Source: Phycisphaerae bacterium
GTDB taxonomy: Bacteria > Planctomycetota > Phycisphaerae > UBA1845
Length of the DNA stretch: 64,000 bases
Direction: 5' to 3'
Assembly (NCBI GenBank): GCA_013360585.1
Contig: JABWBH010000008.1
Span: 47,960 to 111,959 of the forward strand
Positions 1-7,959 of this stretch are shown here, in pieces. The notes beneath the pieces are model-generated. The model searched no databases. It was given only the letters and a program-made list of their open reading frames with translations, and had not been told where the DNA came from. Numbering within the stretch: the stretch's first letter is position 1; the number at the start of each line of letters is the position of its first letter. A program made the position numbers and the translations under genes.

Positions 1-2160
1 ATCGGGTTTGCGCTGGGGGAGTTCCTGATTCGCCACCTCTCGCGCCTCGGCACATTCATCATCCTGATGTCGAGCTTCATCGTCGGGTTGGTGTTTGCTA
101 CGGAGGGGTGGGTGCTTCGCGTGCCGTCGCTGATCCGCAATGCCGGCCGCGCGACCAGCGGGGCGATCGAGGCCGCACGTGGCGCCGTCGCCCGGTGGTC
201 GCCGTCGCCCGTGGCGTCGGTTGCGGCTAGAACGGCGCGCCGCGAAGTCGTGGAGGATACGCCGGCGCTGCTTCGCGTTCCGGCGGCGGACGCACGCAGG
301 ACGAAAACCAAGGCGGACGAGACCACATCCGCGCCGACGGAGTCGTCGAACTCCGCCGCCGGTCCGTCCACGGAAACCCCCGCATCAGAATCCGCGCCGT
401 CGGCGAGACCATCCCCCGCTGCGCCGAGCGACGTCGCGTCCAAGGCGGTTCGCGCGGAGGACGCACCCCCGCCCGACGCCAAGGCGACGCCGAAGGCGCG
501 TCCGGAAGGGGCCGACGCTGCGCCGCAGGTCGTCGTGCGCTTCTCCCGTCCGGAACCGGAGTTGTTCCCTCCCGAGCCGTATCCGACGCGCCTGGCGGAG
601 TGGACGCTGCCGAGCCTGACGCTGCTGCACGAGCCGGAATACAGTTACTCGGCGCTTCAGGAATCCGTCGTCCGTGAGAAGGCGAAGGTGCTGGAGCGCA
701 CGCTGGAGGAATTCCGCCTCGACGCCCACGTCGTCGAGATCGACACCGGACCGGTCATCACGATGTTCGAGCTGCGCCTGGCGCCGGGGATCAAGGTTTC
801 GCAGATCGCCTCGCTGTCCAACGACATCGCCCGGGCGTTGAAAGCTCCGGCGATCCGCGTCGTCGCGCCGCTTCCCGGAAAGAACACCGTCGGCGTCGAA
901 GTCCCGAACGTCGAGAAGGAGAAGGTTCGTCTGCGAGAATTGATGCTCCTCGCCGGCGACAAGGCGCACAAGATGGGCCTGCCGCTCTTCATCGGCAAGG
1001 ACGCCAGCGGCGCAGCGCTGGTCACCGATCTCGCCAAGGCGCCGCACATGCTCATCGCCGGAACCACCGGTTCCGGCAAGAGCGTGTGCATGAACTCGAT
1101 CATCGTCTCGCTGCTGATGACCAAGCCGCCGGACGAGGTCAAGCTCATCCTCGTCGACCCGAAGATGGTCGAAATGTCCCAGTTCAAGGACGTCCCGCAC
1201 CTGATGTGCCCGATCGTCACCGACATGGAGCGGGCGGAGAAAATCCTGGAGTGGGCGGTCACCAAGATGGACGAGCGCTACGAGTTCCTCGCCGAAGCCG
1301 GCGTGCGCAATATCTCCGCGTACAACGCGCTCTCCGCTGAGGAGATTTACCAGCGTTTCCAGCCGTCCAACGACGAGGAGCGCCGCCAGATCCCGACGCA
1401 TCTGCCCTACATCGTCATCATGATCGACGAACTCGCCGACCTGATGATGACGTCCGCGAAGGAAGTCGAGCATCATCTGTCGCGCCTCGCGCAGAAGTCC
1501 CGCGCCGTCGGCATTCATATTGTCGTGGCCACGCAGCGCCCCGAAGCAAAGGTCGTCACCGGACTCATCAAGTCGAACCTGCCCTGCCGCATCTGCTTCC
1601 GCGTGGCGTCCCGGATGGACTCGCGCATCGTGCTCGATCAGAACGGCGGCGAGGTTCTGATGGGCCAGGGCGACATGCTGTACCTGCCCCCCGGCTCGCA
1701 CAAGCTGCTCCGCGCGCAAGGCACGTATCTCGAGGACGCGGAGATTCACACCGTCCTGGACGATCTCGCGCTGAAGGGCCAGCCGCAGTTCCACCCCGAA
1801 CTCATCCGCATGAACAAAGGCCCGGATGCCGGCGCGATGGAGAAGGATCCGCTCTTCGACGAGGCGGTCCGCATCATCATCGAGACGAAGCGCGGCAGCG
1901 TCAGTCTCCTCCAGCGACGCCTGAACGTCGGATACTCCCGCGCCTCGCGCTTGATTGACCTGATGGGCGAAGCGGGCATCGTCGGCGGATACAAGGGCTC
2001 GCAGGCCCGTGAGGTGCTCATCACGCTCGATGAGTGGGAGCAGATCAGCGCCGCCGCCGCCGCAGACATGGCGCAGGGATACGCCGCGGACGAGGAAGAC
2101 GGTACGATCGAGAACATCAAGCGTGATGTAAACGATGAGGCGTCGGACGGACCGTTTTAG
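1..2160 (+). CDS. ftsK: DNA translocase FtsK/SpoIIIE (5' end cut by window edge)
   Basis: The reading frame is open from base 1, so the gene begins upstream of the window. The first codons encode the end of a hydrophobic membrane segment. A long Ala/Pro/Thr-rich linker follows to about base 560. The RecA-like motor comes next, with Walker A (GTTGSGKS) near 1060-1083 and Walker B (VIMIDELADL) near 1414-1443. A C-terminal winged-helix gamma domain at about 1850-2040 (SLLQRRLNVGYSRASRLIDL region) is of the type that reads KOPS/SRS polar DNA sequences. Known role of the family: a hexameric, membrane-anchored pump that moves chromosome ends across the division septum and activates XerCD recombination at dif. 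Motor and gamma domains look complete, with no missing key residue. Only the N-terminal membrane part is lost to the edge. Confidence 0.96.
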   Translation: MGFALGEFLIRHLSRLGTFIILMSSFIVGLVFATEGWVLRVPSLIRNAGRATSGAIEAARGAVARWSPSPVASVAARTARREVVEDTPALLRVPAADARRTKTKADETTSAPTESSNSAAGPSTETPASESAPSARPSPAAPSDVASKAVRAEDAPPPDAKATPKARPEGADAAPQVVVRFSRPEPELFPPEPYPTRLAEWTLPSLTLLHEPEYSYSALQESVVREKAKVLERTLEEFRLDAHVVEIDTGPVITMFELRLAPGIKVSQIASLSNDIARALKAPAIRVVAPLPGKNTVGVEVPNVEKEKVRLRELMLLAGDKAHKMGLPLFIGKDASGAALVTDLAKAPHMLIAGTTGSGKSVCMNSIIVSLLMTKPPDEVKLILVDPKMVEMSQFKDVPHLMCPIVTDMERAEKILEWAVTKMDERYEFLAEAGVRNISAYNALSAEEIYQRFQPSNDEERRQIPTHLPYIVIMIDELADLMMTSAKEVEHHLSRLAQKSRAVGIHIVVATQRPEAKVVTGLIKSNLPCRICFRVASRMDSRIVLDQNGGEVLMGQGDMLYLPPGSHKLLRAQGTYLEDAEIHTVLDDLALKGQPQFHPELIRMNKGPDAGAMEKDPLFDEAVRIIIETKRGSVSLLQRRLNVGYSRASRLIDLMGEAGIVGGYKGSQAREVLITLDEWEQISAAAAADMAQGYAADEEDGTIENIKRDVNDEASDGPF

Positions 2161-2504
2161 ACTGAGGGGACTTATCCAGGCTTCGAGTGCCGTAGTGCTT
2201 GCGTGGTAAAGGCATGTACCGGCGCGGTTTTGGATATCCGCGTGCATCGCGAGGGCCTCGGCCTGACACTTCAGGGATTCGCCGACCTCCGCCGTCTCGG
2301 AAGCAACTCGCTGTGCGATGGGAGTCAGGGCAAAGCATCTGTCACGGAGTCTGGATACGCTGCGGGATATCGTGTGCAACCTGCCGGATAGGAGGGTGTT
2401 TCTTCGGCGGCGAGACCTCAAAACGTAACGATTGCGCGACGGTATCCGAGACGTCGGCAAGGATAGAGTTGAAACCTGAAAGCTGAATCGGGATGGGAGA
2501 CGCG
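2161..2504. other. Intergenic gap ftsK - GHL10 gene, no gene recognised
   Basis: This gap of about 340 bases follows ftsK. I see no terminator hairpin with a T tract, no tRNA and no recognisable protein. A GTG-started 62-codon frame at 2203-2391 has no Shine-Dalgarno sequence and no familiar motif, so I left it out. Confidence 0.5.
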
Positions 2505-3728
2505 ATGCGAATCATGCGAAAGGTCGCGGCGGTCGGGGTGTGCGTAGCGGTGGGGGGGCTGACCGGGTGCCACGGGGGGAAGCGCGGCGCCGGGTTCGGA
2601 TCGGGCGAACCGGTGCGGGCGGTGTGGGTCACGCGGTGGGATTACAAGACCCCGCAGGATGTCGCTGCCGTGATGGAGAACTGCCGCCAGGCCGGGTTCA
2701 ACACGGTGTTGTGGCAGGTGCGCGGCGCGGGCACGGCGCTGTACCGCTCGCGGATCGAGCCGTGGGCGCCGGAGTTCGAGGGCAAGGATCCCGGGTTTGA
2801 TCCTCTGACGATCGCGTGCAAGGAAGCGCATAAGCGAGGGATGACCCTACATGCCTGGATGAACGTCATGCCCGCCTGGCACGGCAAGACCCCGCCGACC
2901 GACCGGCGCCAGCTTTATCACAGCAAACCGCAGTGGTTTCTGACGGATGCGCAGGGTCGCCGCCAGCCCTTCGGCTGGTACATGAGCCTGAACCCCTGCC
3001 TGCCGGAAGTCCGACAATACCTCGTCTCGGTGTGCTACGAGATGGTCACCCGCTACCCGGTGGACGGCCTGCACCTCGACTACATCCGCATTCCGAACGA
3101 CTATCACGACGGTTACGCGGCGCTGGGCGGCGTTCCGGATTATCCGCGCGACGCGCAGACGCTCTCGATGTTCCGGCGGGCGACCGGGAAGACGCCGGAG
3201 CAGGATCCGGCGGCGTGGCGCAACTGGCGCGCGTCGCAGGTCAACCTGCTGGTCAAGCAGATCGCCGAGATGATGAACCGGGCGAGACCGAACACGGCGT
3301 TGACGGCGGCGGTCGGCGCGGATCCGGATCATGCGTTCAACGCGCATTATCAGGACGCGCGGCGGTGGATCGCGCAGGGCTGGGTGGACGGCGTGTTTAC
3401 GATGAATTACTCCGGGACCCTCGCGGAATTCGATCGGCGGGCGGACAAGTGGACGCCGTGGGCGGGCAAGGCGGTAGTGGCGCAGGGCGTCATGTTCGAC
3501 AAGCGAAGCGCCGGCGTCGTCGGGGCGCAGGTGCAGTCGTCCGTCCGGCGCGGCGGGCACTTCGCCGCCTTCGCGTACAACTCGCTCTTCGAGCGGCGCG
3601 GCGAGGGTGGGCGGCTGCTGACGGACGCGCAGTCGGCGTCGCGCGACGAACTCCGGCGGCAGGTTCTTCCGGCGATCCGCGCGCTGCCGTCCGCAGCGCC
3701 GAGGGCGGCGGCGCTGTCCGGGAAATAA
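2505..3728 (+). CDS. Lipoprotein, family-10-like glycosyl hydrolase (GHL10/DigH type)
   Basis: Signal peptide with lipobox (GGLTGC, Cys about residue 22 from this start), so probably a lipoprotein of the periplasm or outer membrane. The rest is a TIM-barrel-like domain of the GHL10 family: an early strand (VRAVWVTRWDY), 'AHKRGMTLHAWMNVMPAW', 'WYMSLNPCLPEVRQYLV', 'PVDGLHLDYIRIP' and 'FTMNYSG'. Family knowledge: E. coli DigH of this group cleaves denuded (peptide-free) peptidoglycan at the septum. Other members have unknown glycan substrates, so the substrate here is open. ATG at 2505 is preferred over 2493 because GGGAG (2495-2499) lies 5 nt upstream and the signal peptide then begins MRIMRK. 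The gene stands alone and converges with the radical SAM gene. Confidence 0.85.
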   Translation: MRIMRKVAAVGVCVAVGGLTGCHGGKRGAGFGSGEPVRAVWVTRWDYKTPQDVAAVMENCRQAGFNTVLWQVRGAGTALYRSRIEPWAPEFEGKDPGFDPLTIACKEAHKRGMTLHAWMNVMPAWHGKTPPTDRRQLYHSKPQWFLTDAQGRRQPFGWYMSLNPCLPEVRQYLVSVCYEMVTRYPVDGLHLDYIRIPNDYHDGYAALGGVPDYPRDAQTLSMFRRATGKTPEQDPAAWRNWRASQVNLLVKQIAEMMNRARPNTALTAAVGADPDHAFNAHYQDARRWIAQGWVDGVFTMNYSGTLAEFDRRADKWTPWAGKAVVAQGVMFDKRSAGVVGAQVQSSVRRGGHFAAFAYNSLFERRGEGGRLLTDAQSASRDELRRQVLPAIRALPSAAPRAAALSGK

Positions 3729-3831
3729 CCCCGAGCGACGTCATTGAGGCGCTCCGGCTGAACTGAGCCGCGCCCGCGAGGAAACGTTCGTTCAACGCCG
3801 CGACGTCGGCCGGTTCCGAGCACATTGTATG

Positions 3832-5337
3832 CTACGTGTAGCGAACGCCCTGAAACTGCGGCTCGAAGAACCGCGGCAGCAGACCGTCCACGCGGAGCAG
3901 ACCCGCGCGGGTCAGCTCGAACGCATCAGAACCGGAGAAACGCGCAAAGCCCTCTTCAACCAGAGCGTCGAGGACCGGGCGCCGCTCCGTCACGGCCTCC
4001 GCTGCGAATTTGCCGCGGAAATACGCGAGGTCAATCCGCCCGAGCTTAAGCTGAAGAACCAGCTCGCGGATGAAGCGCTGGCGATCGGTCGTGACGAAGG
4101 CGCGGGCGATCGGCAGGCGGTCCGAGGCCAGCGCATCGAGATAATCCTCCCAGCGATCCGCGTTCTGAAAGTGAACCCCCGCGACGTGCGAGAAGGAAGC
4201 GACGCCCGTTCCCACCATGTCAGCCCCGCGCCACAGCGCGTCGCGGTAGCGGAACGCCGCCCGCGGTCCCGGTTTGACGACAGTGTAGGCGCTGGAGACG
4301 ACGTAGCCCGCCTGCTCGAAGCGGCGGAATGCGGCGTCCACCCACGCCCGCTTCGTGCTCCACCCGGCGACCGGCGGCGCCTCTCCGTGCGCCTTGGCGT
4401 CGCGGGCGAGGGTTGTGTTGTGCGGGACTTCCATCTGATAGACGGTCAACGAGTCCGGCGCCATGTCCAGCGCCCGCTCGACGGCTGCGTGCCACCGGTC
4501 CTCCGTGTCGCCGACCATCCCGGCGATGAGATCGAGGTTGATCTGAGGAAATCCGACGCGCCGCGCCCAGTCATACGCGCGGAAGATTTCCGGCGACTTG
4601 TGCGCCCGACCGTTCAGAGCGAGCGTCTCATCGTCAAAATGCTCGACGCCGAGGCTCAGCCGCGTCACGCCGATATCGCGGATGACCTCGAGCTTGCTTT
4701 CCTTGAGCGTCCCCGGTTCGCACTCGAAGGTGACTTCGCGGGCGTGGTCCCAGTGCCAGTGTTCGTTGATGCGTCCGACGAGGAGGCGGAGCTGCTCATT
4801 TGAGAGGAACGAGGGTGTTCCGCCGCCGAAGTAGACGAAATCGAAGGGCCGGTCACGGAAGCGCTCGCGCCGCGCATACAGCGCGACTTCATGCGAGAGA
4901 GCGTCGATGTAGGCATCCACGTCTGACGAGTTCTTGTCCGTGTACACCCGGAAGTAGCAGAAGTGGCAGCGCTTCCGGCAGAAGGGGATGTGCAGGTACA
5001 GCCCCAGCGGCGGCGGGTCGGAGGGAGACAAATCAGAGACGGGCGACGCCGATGCCGGTGCGCCGGATGCGGGTGCAGCGGAGGTGGGTGCGCCGGTGGA
5101 TCCGTTTCCGGGAGCCGGGCGCGCCGACGTGACGCGGGTGGGGGCTGCGGACGCCTCGCCGAGCACGCGCTCCACCGCGCCCGTCTGCCCCGCGCTCCAC
5201 GCGGAAAACGGCGGGTAGTTCGAGATGAAGTAGCTGCCCACCTCGGTCGTCGGTTTGTCAGAAAGGATGTCCAGTTGCATTTCGTGATCGCCGCCGGAGC
5301 CTGTCGCCGCTGAAAGCAGGTGTTCGCGGCGCGCCAC
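3832..5337 (-). CDS. Radical SAM enzyme, HemW / coproporphyrinogen dehydrogenase-like
   Basis: The iron-sulfur motif C-x3-C-x2-C is present (HIPFCRKRCHFCYF), followed by the SAM-binding glycine stretch YFGGGTPS, then 'TFECEPGTL', 'RLSLGVEHFDDETL' and 'INLDLIAGM', all typical of the HemN/HemW branch. The C-terminal 'RFIRELVLQLKLGRIDL' region matches the HemN_C domain. The family includes oxygen-independent coproporphyrinogen III dehydrogenase and the heme chaperone HemW; sequence alone does not say which activity applies. The N-terminal 100 or so residues hold a Pro/Ala/Ser-rich linker (about residues 70-100) that ordinary HemW lacks. The GTG start at 5337 has no good ribosome site, and ATG at 5280 (MQLDILSDKP) is an equally good alternative. 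No heme genes lie nearby. Confidence 0.88.
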   Translation of the reverse strand: MARREHLLSAATGSGGDHEMQLDILSDKPTTEVGSYFISNYPPFSAWSAGQTGAVERVLGEASAAPTRVTSARPAPGNGSTGAPTSAAPASGAPASASPVSDLSPSDPPPLGLYLHIPFCRKRCHFCYFRVYTDKNSSDVDAYIDALSHEVALYARRERFRDRPFDFVYFGGGTPSFLSNEQLRLLVGRINEHWHWDHAREVTFECEPGTLKESKLEVIRDIGVTRLSLGVEHFDDETLALNGRAHKSPEIFRAYDWARRVGFPQINLDLIAGMVGDTEDRWHAAVERALDMAPDSLTVYQMEVPHNTTLARDAKAHGEAPPVAGWSTKRAWVDAAFRRFEQAGYVVSSAYTVVKPGPRAAFRYRDALWRGADMVGTGVASFSHVAGVHFQNADRWEDYLDALASDRLPIARAFVTTDRQRFIRELVLQLKLGRIDLAYFRGKFAAEAVTERRPVLDALVEEGFARFSGSDAFELTRAGLLRVDGLLPRFFEPQFQGVRYT

Positions 5338-5441
5338 GGACTTGGGATTATAACCTTTTTGAAGGGGGAGTTCATTCCCCGCGATCGACGTTTCGCGACA
5401 GGGCGGCCGAGTCAGGCGATGTATCCGTGTCTCGAAAAAGG

Positions 5442-5503
5442 ACGGACCGCCCGGAGGTCACTTCCCCGGTGTTTTCACCGAGGCCGACCTCCGAACGGTC
5501 CGT
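5442..5503 (-). terminator. Intrinsic terminator of the small gene at 5475-5630
   Basis: Two stacked 8-bp stems separated by a 2-by-2 internal loop: ACGGACCG / CGGTCCGT (5442-5449 with 5496-5503) and CGGAGGTC / GACCTCCG (5452-5459 with 5486-5493). An inner hairpin CGGTG-TTTT-CACCG lies at 5467-5480. Read on the minus strand the structure is followed by CC and five T residues (5434-5441), as expected of a rho-independent terminator. It overlaps the last codons of the small gene. Confidence 0.65.
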
Positions 5504-5630
5504 GCAGGAGGAGGAGGTTAAGGCAATTGTCATGCAGGTCGCATCCAGGATCGTCGTCTTCGTCGTTCCTTTCTTCGCGTGCCTGCACCGTATGATACGC
5601 ATTGAGCGGCGCAAGGTTCGTAACGGTCAT
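5475..5630 (-). CDS. Small 51-residue protein, Asp/Glu-rich with two Cys, unknown function
   Basis: A short frame starting ATG at 5630 (MTVTNLAPLNAYHTVQ...) and ending TGA at 5475-5477. Its middle is acidic (EERNDEDDDPG), followed by GCDLHDNC, a run of Leu, and a basic end GPFGGRPR. The composition is unlike the Arg/Ala/Pro-rich translations given by non-coding frames of this GC-rich DNA, which suggests a real gene. GAGG lies 4-5 nt before the ATG. Its 3' end overlaps a strong minus-strand terminator (5442-5503), so the last codons double as one arm of the stem. I do not recognise a family. The short acidic leader followed by a Cys-containing core and GG resembles peptide precursors, but no modification or transport gene of that sort can be assigned to it. 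The exporter at 5871 is on the other strand. Confidence 0.5.
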   Translation of the reverse strand: MTVTNLAPLNAYHTVQAREERNDEDDDPGCDLHDNCLNLLLLHGPFGGRPR

Positions 5631-5701
5631 GTAACCTCGGGCCGCGGCTCATTCCGTTTCCCTCAATATTGATCCCCGGGAGGGTCGCCATCGATTCCAC
5701 C

Positions 5702-5775
5702 GGAGGTCGCCGGCGGAGGTCGTCGGCGGAGGTCGTCGGCGGAGGTCGTCGGCGGAGGTCGTCGGCGGAGGCGGG
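5702..5775. repeat. 13-bp tandem repeat, five copies plus a partial
   Basis: The unit GGAGGTCGTCGGC is repeated head to tail from 5702 to 5766. The first copy has one change (GGAGGTCGCCGGC), and a partial copy follows. There is no spacer between units, so this is a simple minisatellite and not a CRISPR array. A perfect hairpin GCGGGCT-GA-AGCCCGC lies immediately after it at 5781-5796. Confidence 0.9.
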
Positions 5776-5780
5776 ATCGC

Positions 5781-5796
5781 GCGGGCTGAAGCCCGC
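5781..5796. repeat. Short perfect palindrome (REP-like hairpin)
   Basis: GCGGGCT, two bases GA, then AGCCCGC: a 7-bp perfect stem followed by GGCTCGG. It has no T tract on either side, so it is not a typical terminator. Elements of this look are often dispersed in GC-rich genomes; only this copy lies in the window. Confidence 0.5.
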
Positions 5797-5833
5797 GGCT
5801 CGGGTGAGGTGTGGTGCGAAAGTTGGGGGTTCG

Positions 5834-5862
5834 TTGACCGTCGCGGGGGCGCAGGCTAGCTT
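5834..5862 (+). promoter_or_regulatory. Candidate sigma-70 promoter for the HlyD/ABC operon (possibly leaderless)
   Basis: A -35-like TTGACC (5834-5839) is followed by a 17-bp spacer and TAGCTT (5857-5862). The match is good at -35 and weak at -10. Transcription would start at about 5869-5871, practically at the ATG at 5871, which itself has no ribosome-binding site. That fits a leaderless mRNA. Confidence 0.4.
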
Positions 5863-5870
5863 CCGCGCTC

Positions 5871-6995
5871 ATGCGTGGTCTTCTGCTGTTGATACCGGCG
5901 GCTTTGCTCATCTTTGTTGCGTTGTTCTGGAGTCAGCGCGGCGGGGGGCCTTTCTACGTTTCCGGGTTCATCGAGGCGGACGAAGTGCGCGTCGGATCCC
6001 GCGTGGGCGGGCGCGTGCAGCAGGTCGATGCGGTCGAGGGGGCCGAGGTGGAGGCGGGAGCGACGCTGATCGTGCTCGAGCCGTATGACCTGCTGGAGCG
6101 TCTGTCCGAGGCGCAGGCACAGCTTGCGGCCCGGAACGCCAACCTGTCGAAGCTCAAGGCGGGGTTCCGGAAAGAGGAGATCGAGCAGGCCCGCGCCCGC
6201 CGCGACCGGGCGAAGAACGTCCTGGACAAGCTCCAGGCCGGTCCGCGCCCGCTTGAAATCCAGATTCTCCGTGACCGCCTGGCGGTGGCGGAGGCGGACC
6301 TGAAGAATGCCGAGGCGGAGTATAAGCGCGTCGCCGAACTCTTCGAGCGCGACAGCGCGAATCAGAACGAGATGGACGACGTGATTCGCCTGGTGGACAG
6401 CGCCCGCGCCCGTCATGCCGCGTCGCGGAACGAACTCTCCCTTGCGGAGGAGGGCACGCGGGCGGAGGAGATCGCCGAAGCGAAGGCGGTCCTTGCGGAA
6501 GCGGAGCAGGCGCTCGCCCTGGTCGAAGCCGGTTATCGCGCGGAGGACGTGGCGGTTGCGCAGGCGGAAGTGGACGCCGTTGCGGCGACGATCCAGGTGA
6601 TCCGCGAGCAGATCAAAGAACTGACGGTGGTGGCGCCCGAGGCCGGGACGGTGGAGGCGGTCGAGCTCCAGCCGGGGGATCTGGTCGGTCCGAATGCGCC
6701 GCTGCTGACGATTCTGCTGCCGAAATCGCTGTATGTGCGGGCCTACGTTCCGGAGAACCGGCTTGACGTGATGCCGGACCAGCAGGTCTGGATCCGCGTG
6801 GATTCGTATCCCGGCGAGACGTTTTCCGGCCGCATCAGCTACATTTCGCGCCAGGGGGAGTTCATTCCGTCGAACGTGCAGACGCCGGAGGAGCGTGTGA
6901 AACAGGTCTTTCGCATCAAAGTCTCGCTCGAAGAGAGCGAGCAGCGGCTGCGCCCCGGTATGTCCGCCGACGTTTTCTTCAGCCGACCGGAGTGA
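5871..6995 (+). CDS. HlyD-family membrane fusion (periplasmic adaptor) protein
   Basis: One N-terminal membrane segment (about residues 3-20), a first lipoyl half (GFIEADEVRVGSRVGGRV), and a long alpha-helical hairpin (residues about 75-235) with the YbhG-type repeats GFRKEEIEQAR / GPRPLEIQIL / GTRAEEIAEAK / GYRAEDVAVAQ. The second lipoyl half follows (TVVAPEAGTVEAVELQPGDLV), then a beta-barrel. Such adaptors bridge an inner-membrane exporter to an outer-membrane channel. Length (374) is normal. It is the first gene of an operon with an ABC ATPase 4 nt downstream and a permease overlapping that by ATGA, the ybhGFSR layout but with one permease instead of two. The exported substrate is unknown. 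There is no ribosome site before ATG 5871. Confidence 0.92.
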   Translation: MRGLLLLIPAALLIFVALFWSQRGGGPFYVSGFIEADEVRVGSRVGGRVQQVDAVEGAEVEAGATLIVLEPYDLLERLSEAQAQLAARNANLSKLKAGFRKEEIEQARARRDRAKNVLDKLQAGPRPLEIQILRDRLAVAEADLKNAEAEYKRVAELFERDSANQNEMDDVIRLVDSARARHAASRNELSLAEEGTRAEEIAEAKAVLAEAEQALALVEAGYRAEDVAVAQAEVDAVAATIQVIREQIKELTVVAPEAGTVEAVELQPGDLVGPNAPLLTILLPKSLYVRAYVPENRLDVMPDQQVWIRVDSYPGETFSGRISYISRQGEFIPSNVQTPEERVKQVFRIKVSLEESEQRLRPGMSADVFFSRPE

Positions 6996-6999
6996 TCGC

Positions 7000-7959
7000 G
7001 TGACGGATGCGCCGGTGGTGATCGACGTGAGGCAACTGTCGCGGCGGTTCGGCGCCAAAACGGTGGTGGACGCGCTCTCGCTTCAGGTTCCGCAGTCGGC
7101 GGTGTTCGGGTTCCTCGGCCCCAACGGTAGCGGGAAGACGACCCTGATCCGGATGTTGTGCGGCGTGCTTCGTCCGACCTCCGGCGGTGCGACGGTCCTG
7201 GGTTGCGACGTGGTGGCGGACCCGGAAAAGGTCAAACGCAGCATCGGGTACATGTCGCAGAAGTTCAGCCTTTATGCGGACCTCAGCGTGGAGGAGAACC
7301 TGGACTTTTATGGGCGGATTTACGGCCTGCCTCGGGCGACGCTGCGACGGCGGAAGTCGGAATTGCTGGACCTGGTGGCGATGCACGACTTCCAGCGCCA
7401 GCTTGCCGGAACGCTTTCGGGGGGGTGGAAACAGCGTCTCGCCCTGGCGTGCGCGCTGATACACGAGCCGCGGATGCTCTTTCTGGACGAACCCACGGCC
7501 GGCATCGACCCGGTGGCGCGCCGGGATCTCTGGGATCTGCTGTTTGAGCTGGCGGGACGGGGCGTCACGCTTTTCGTGACCACGCATTACATGGACGAGG
7601 CCGAGCGCTGCACCCACGTCGGGTACATCCACCTTGGGAAGCTGATCGTGTGCGGGCGACCGGAGCAGCTCAAGGCGATGCCGGAGGTCACACCGGCGGG
7701 GACGCGCCGGGTGGAGGTGCGGTGCTCGAATCCTTCGGCGGCGCTGCCGCTGCTGCGAGGCTCCGGAGGGGTGCGCGACGTCACGCTCTTCGGCGACGCC
7801 CTGCACCTGGTCGTCGAGCACGCCGTGACGCATGACGCGCTGCTTGCCCGCGTGCAAGGGACATGCGCGCATCTGTCCGCGCAGGACATCGACCCGTCGC
7901 TGGAGGATGTCTTCGTCGCGCTGAGCCGGCGGTACTCCCTGAAGGAAAGCGCGGCATGA
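7000..7959 (+). CDS. ABC transporter ATP-binding protein (ABC-2 exporter, YbhF-like)
   Basis: A complete ABC ATPase. Walker A GPNGSGKTT is at about residues 39-47, Q-loop region MSQKFSLY, signature LSGGWKQRLALA (Trp replaces the usual Gln after GG), Walker B MLFLDEPTAGIDP, and H-loop VTTHYMDEAERC. The C-terminal 90 residues are the usual extension of ABC-2 exporters. The GTG at 7000 follows the adaptor stop with 4 nt between them, and its own stop overlaps the permease start (ATGA at 7956-7959), which indicates translational coupling. It should energise the permease next door. A single NBD domain is present, whereas E. coli YbhF has two. Confidence 0.95.
   Translation: MTDAPVVIDVRQLSRRFGAKTVVDALSLQVPQSAVFGFLGPNGSGKTTLIRMLCGVLRPTSGGATVLGCDVVADPEKVKRSIGYMSQKFSLYADLSVEENLDFYGRIYGLPRATLRRRKSELLDLVAMHDFQRQLAGTLSGGWKQRLALACALIHEPRMLFLDEPTAGIDPVARRDLWDLLFELAGRGVTLFVTTHYMDEAERCTHVGYIHLGKLIVCGRPEQLKAMPEVTPAGTRRVEVRCSNPSAALPLLRGSGGVRDVTLFGDALHLVVEHAVTHDALLARVQGTCAHLSAQDIDPSLEDVFVALSRRYSLKESAA

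Noticed and set aside
385..2460. Long minus-strand frame of 691 codons across ftsK
   Set aside because: It is antisense to an unmistakable FtsK motor, is dominated by Arg/Ala/Asp/Val as shadow frames are in GC-rich DNA, and shows no domain.
5702..5775. Possible CRISPR array
   Set aside because: Units of 13 bp sit head to tail with no spacers and no cas gene, so it is a simple tandem repeat.
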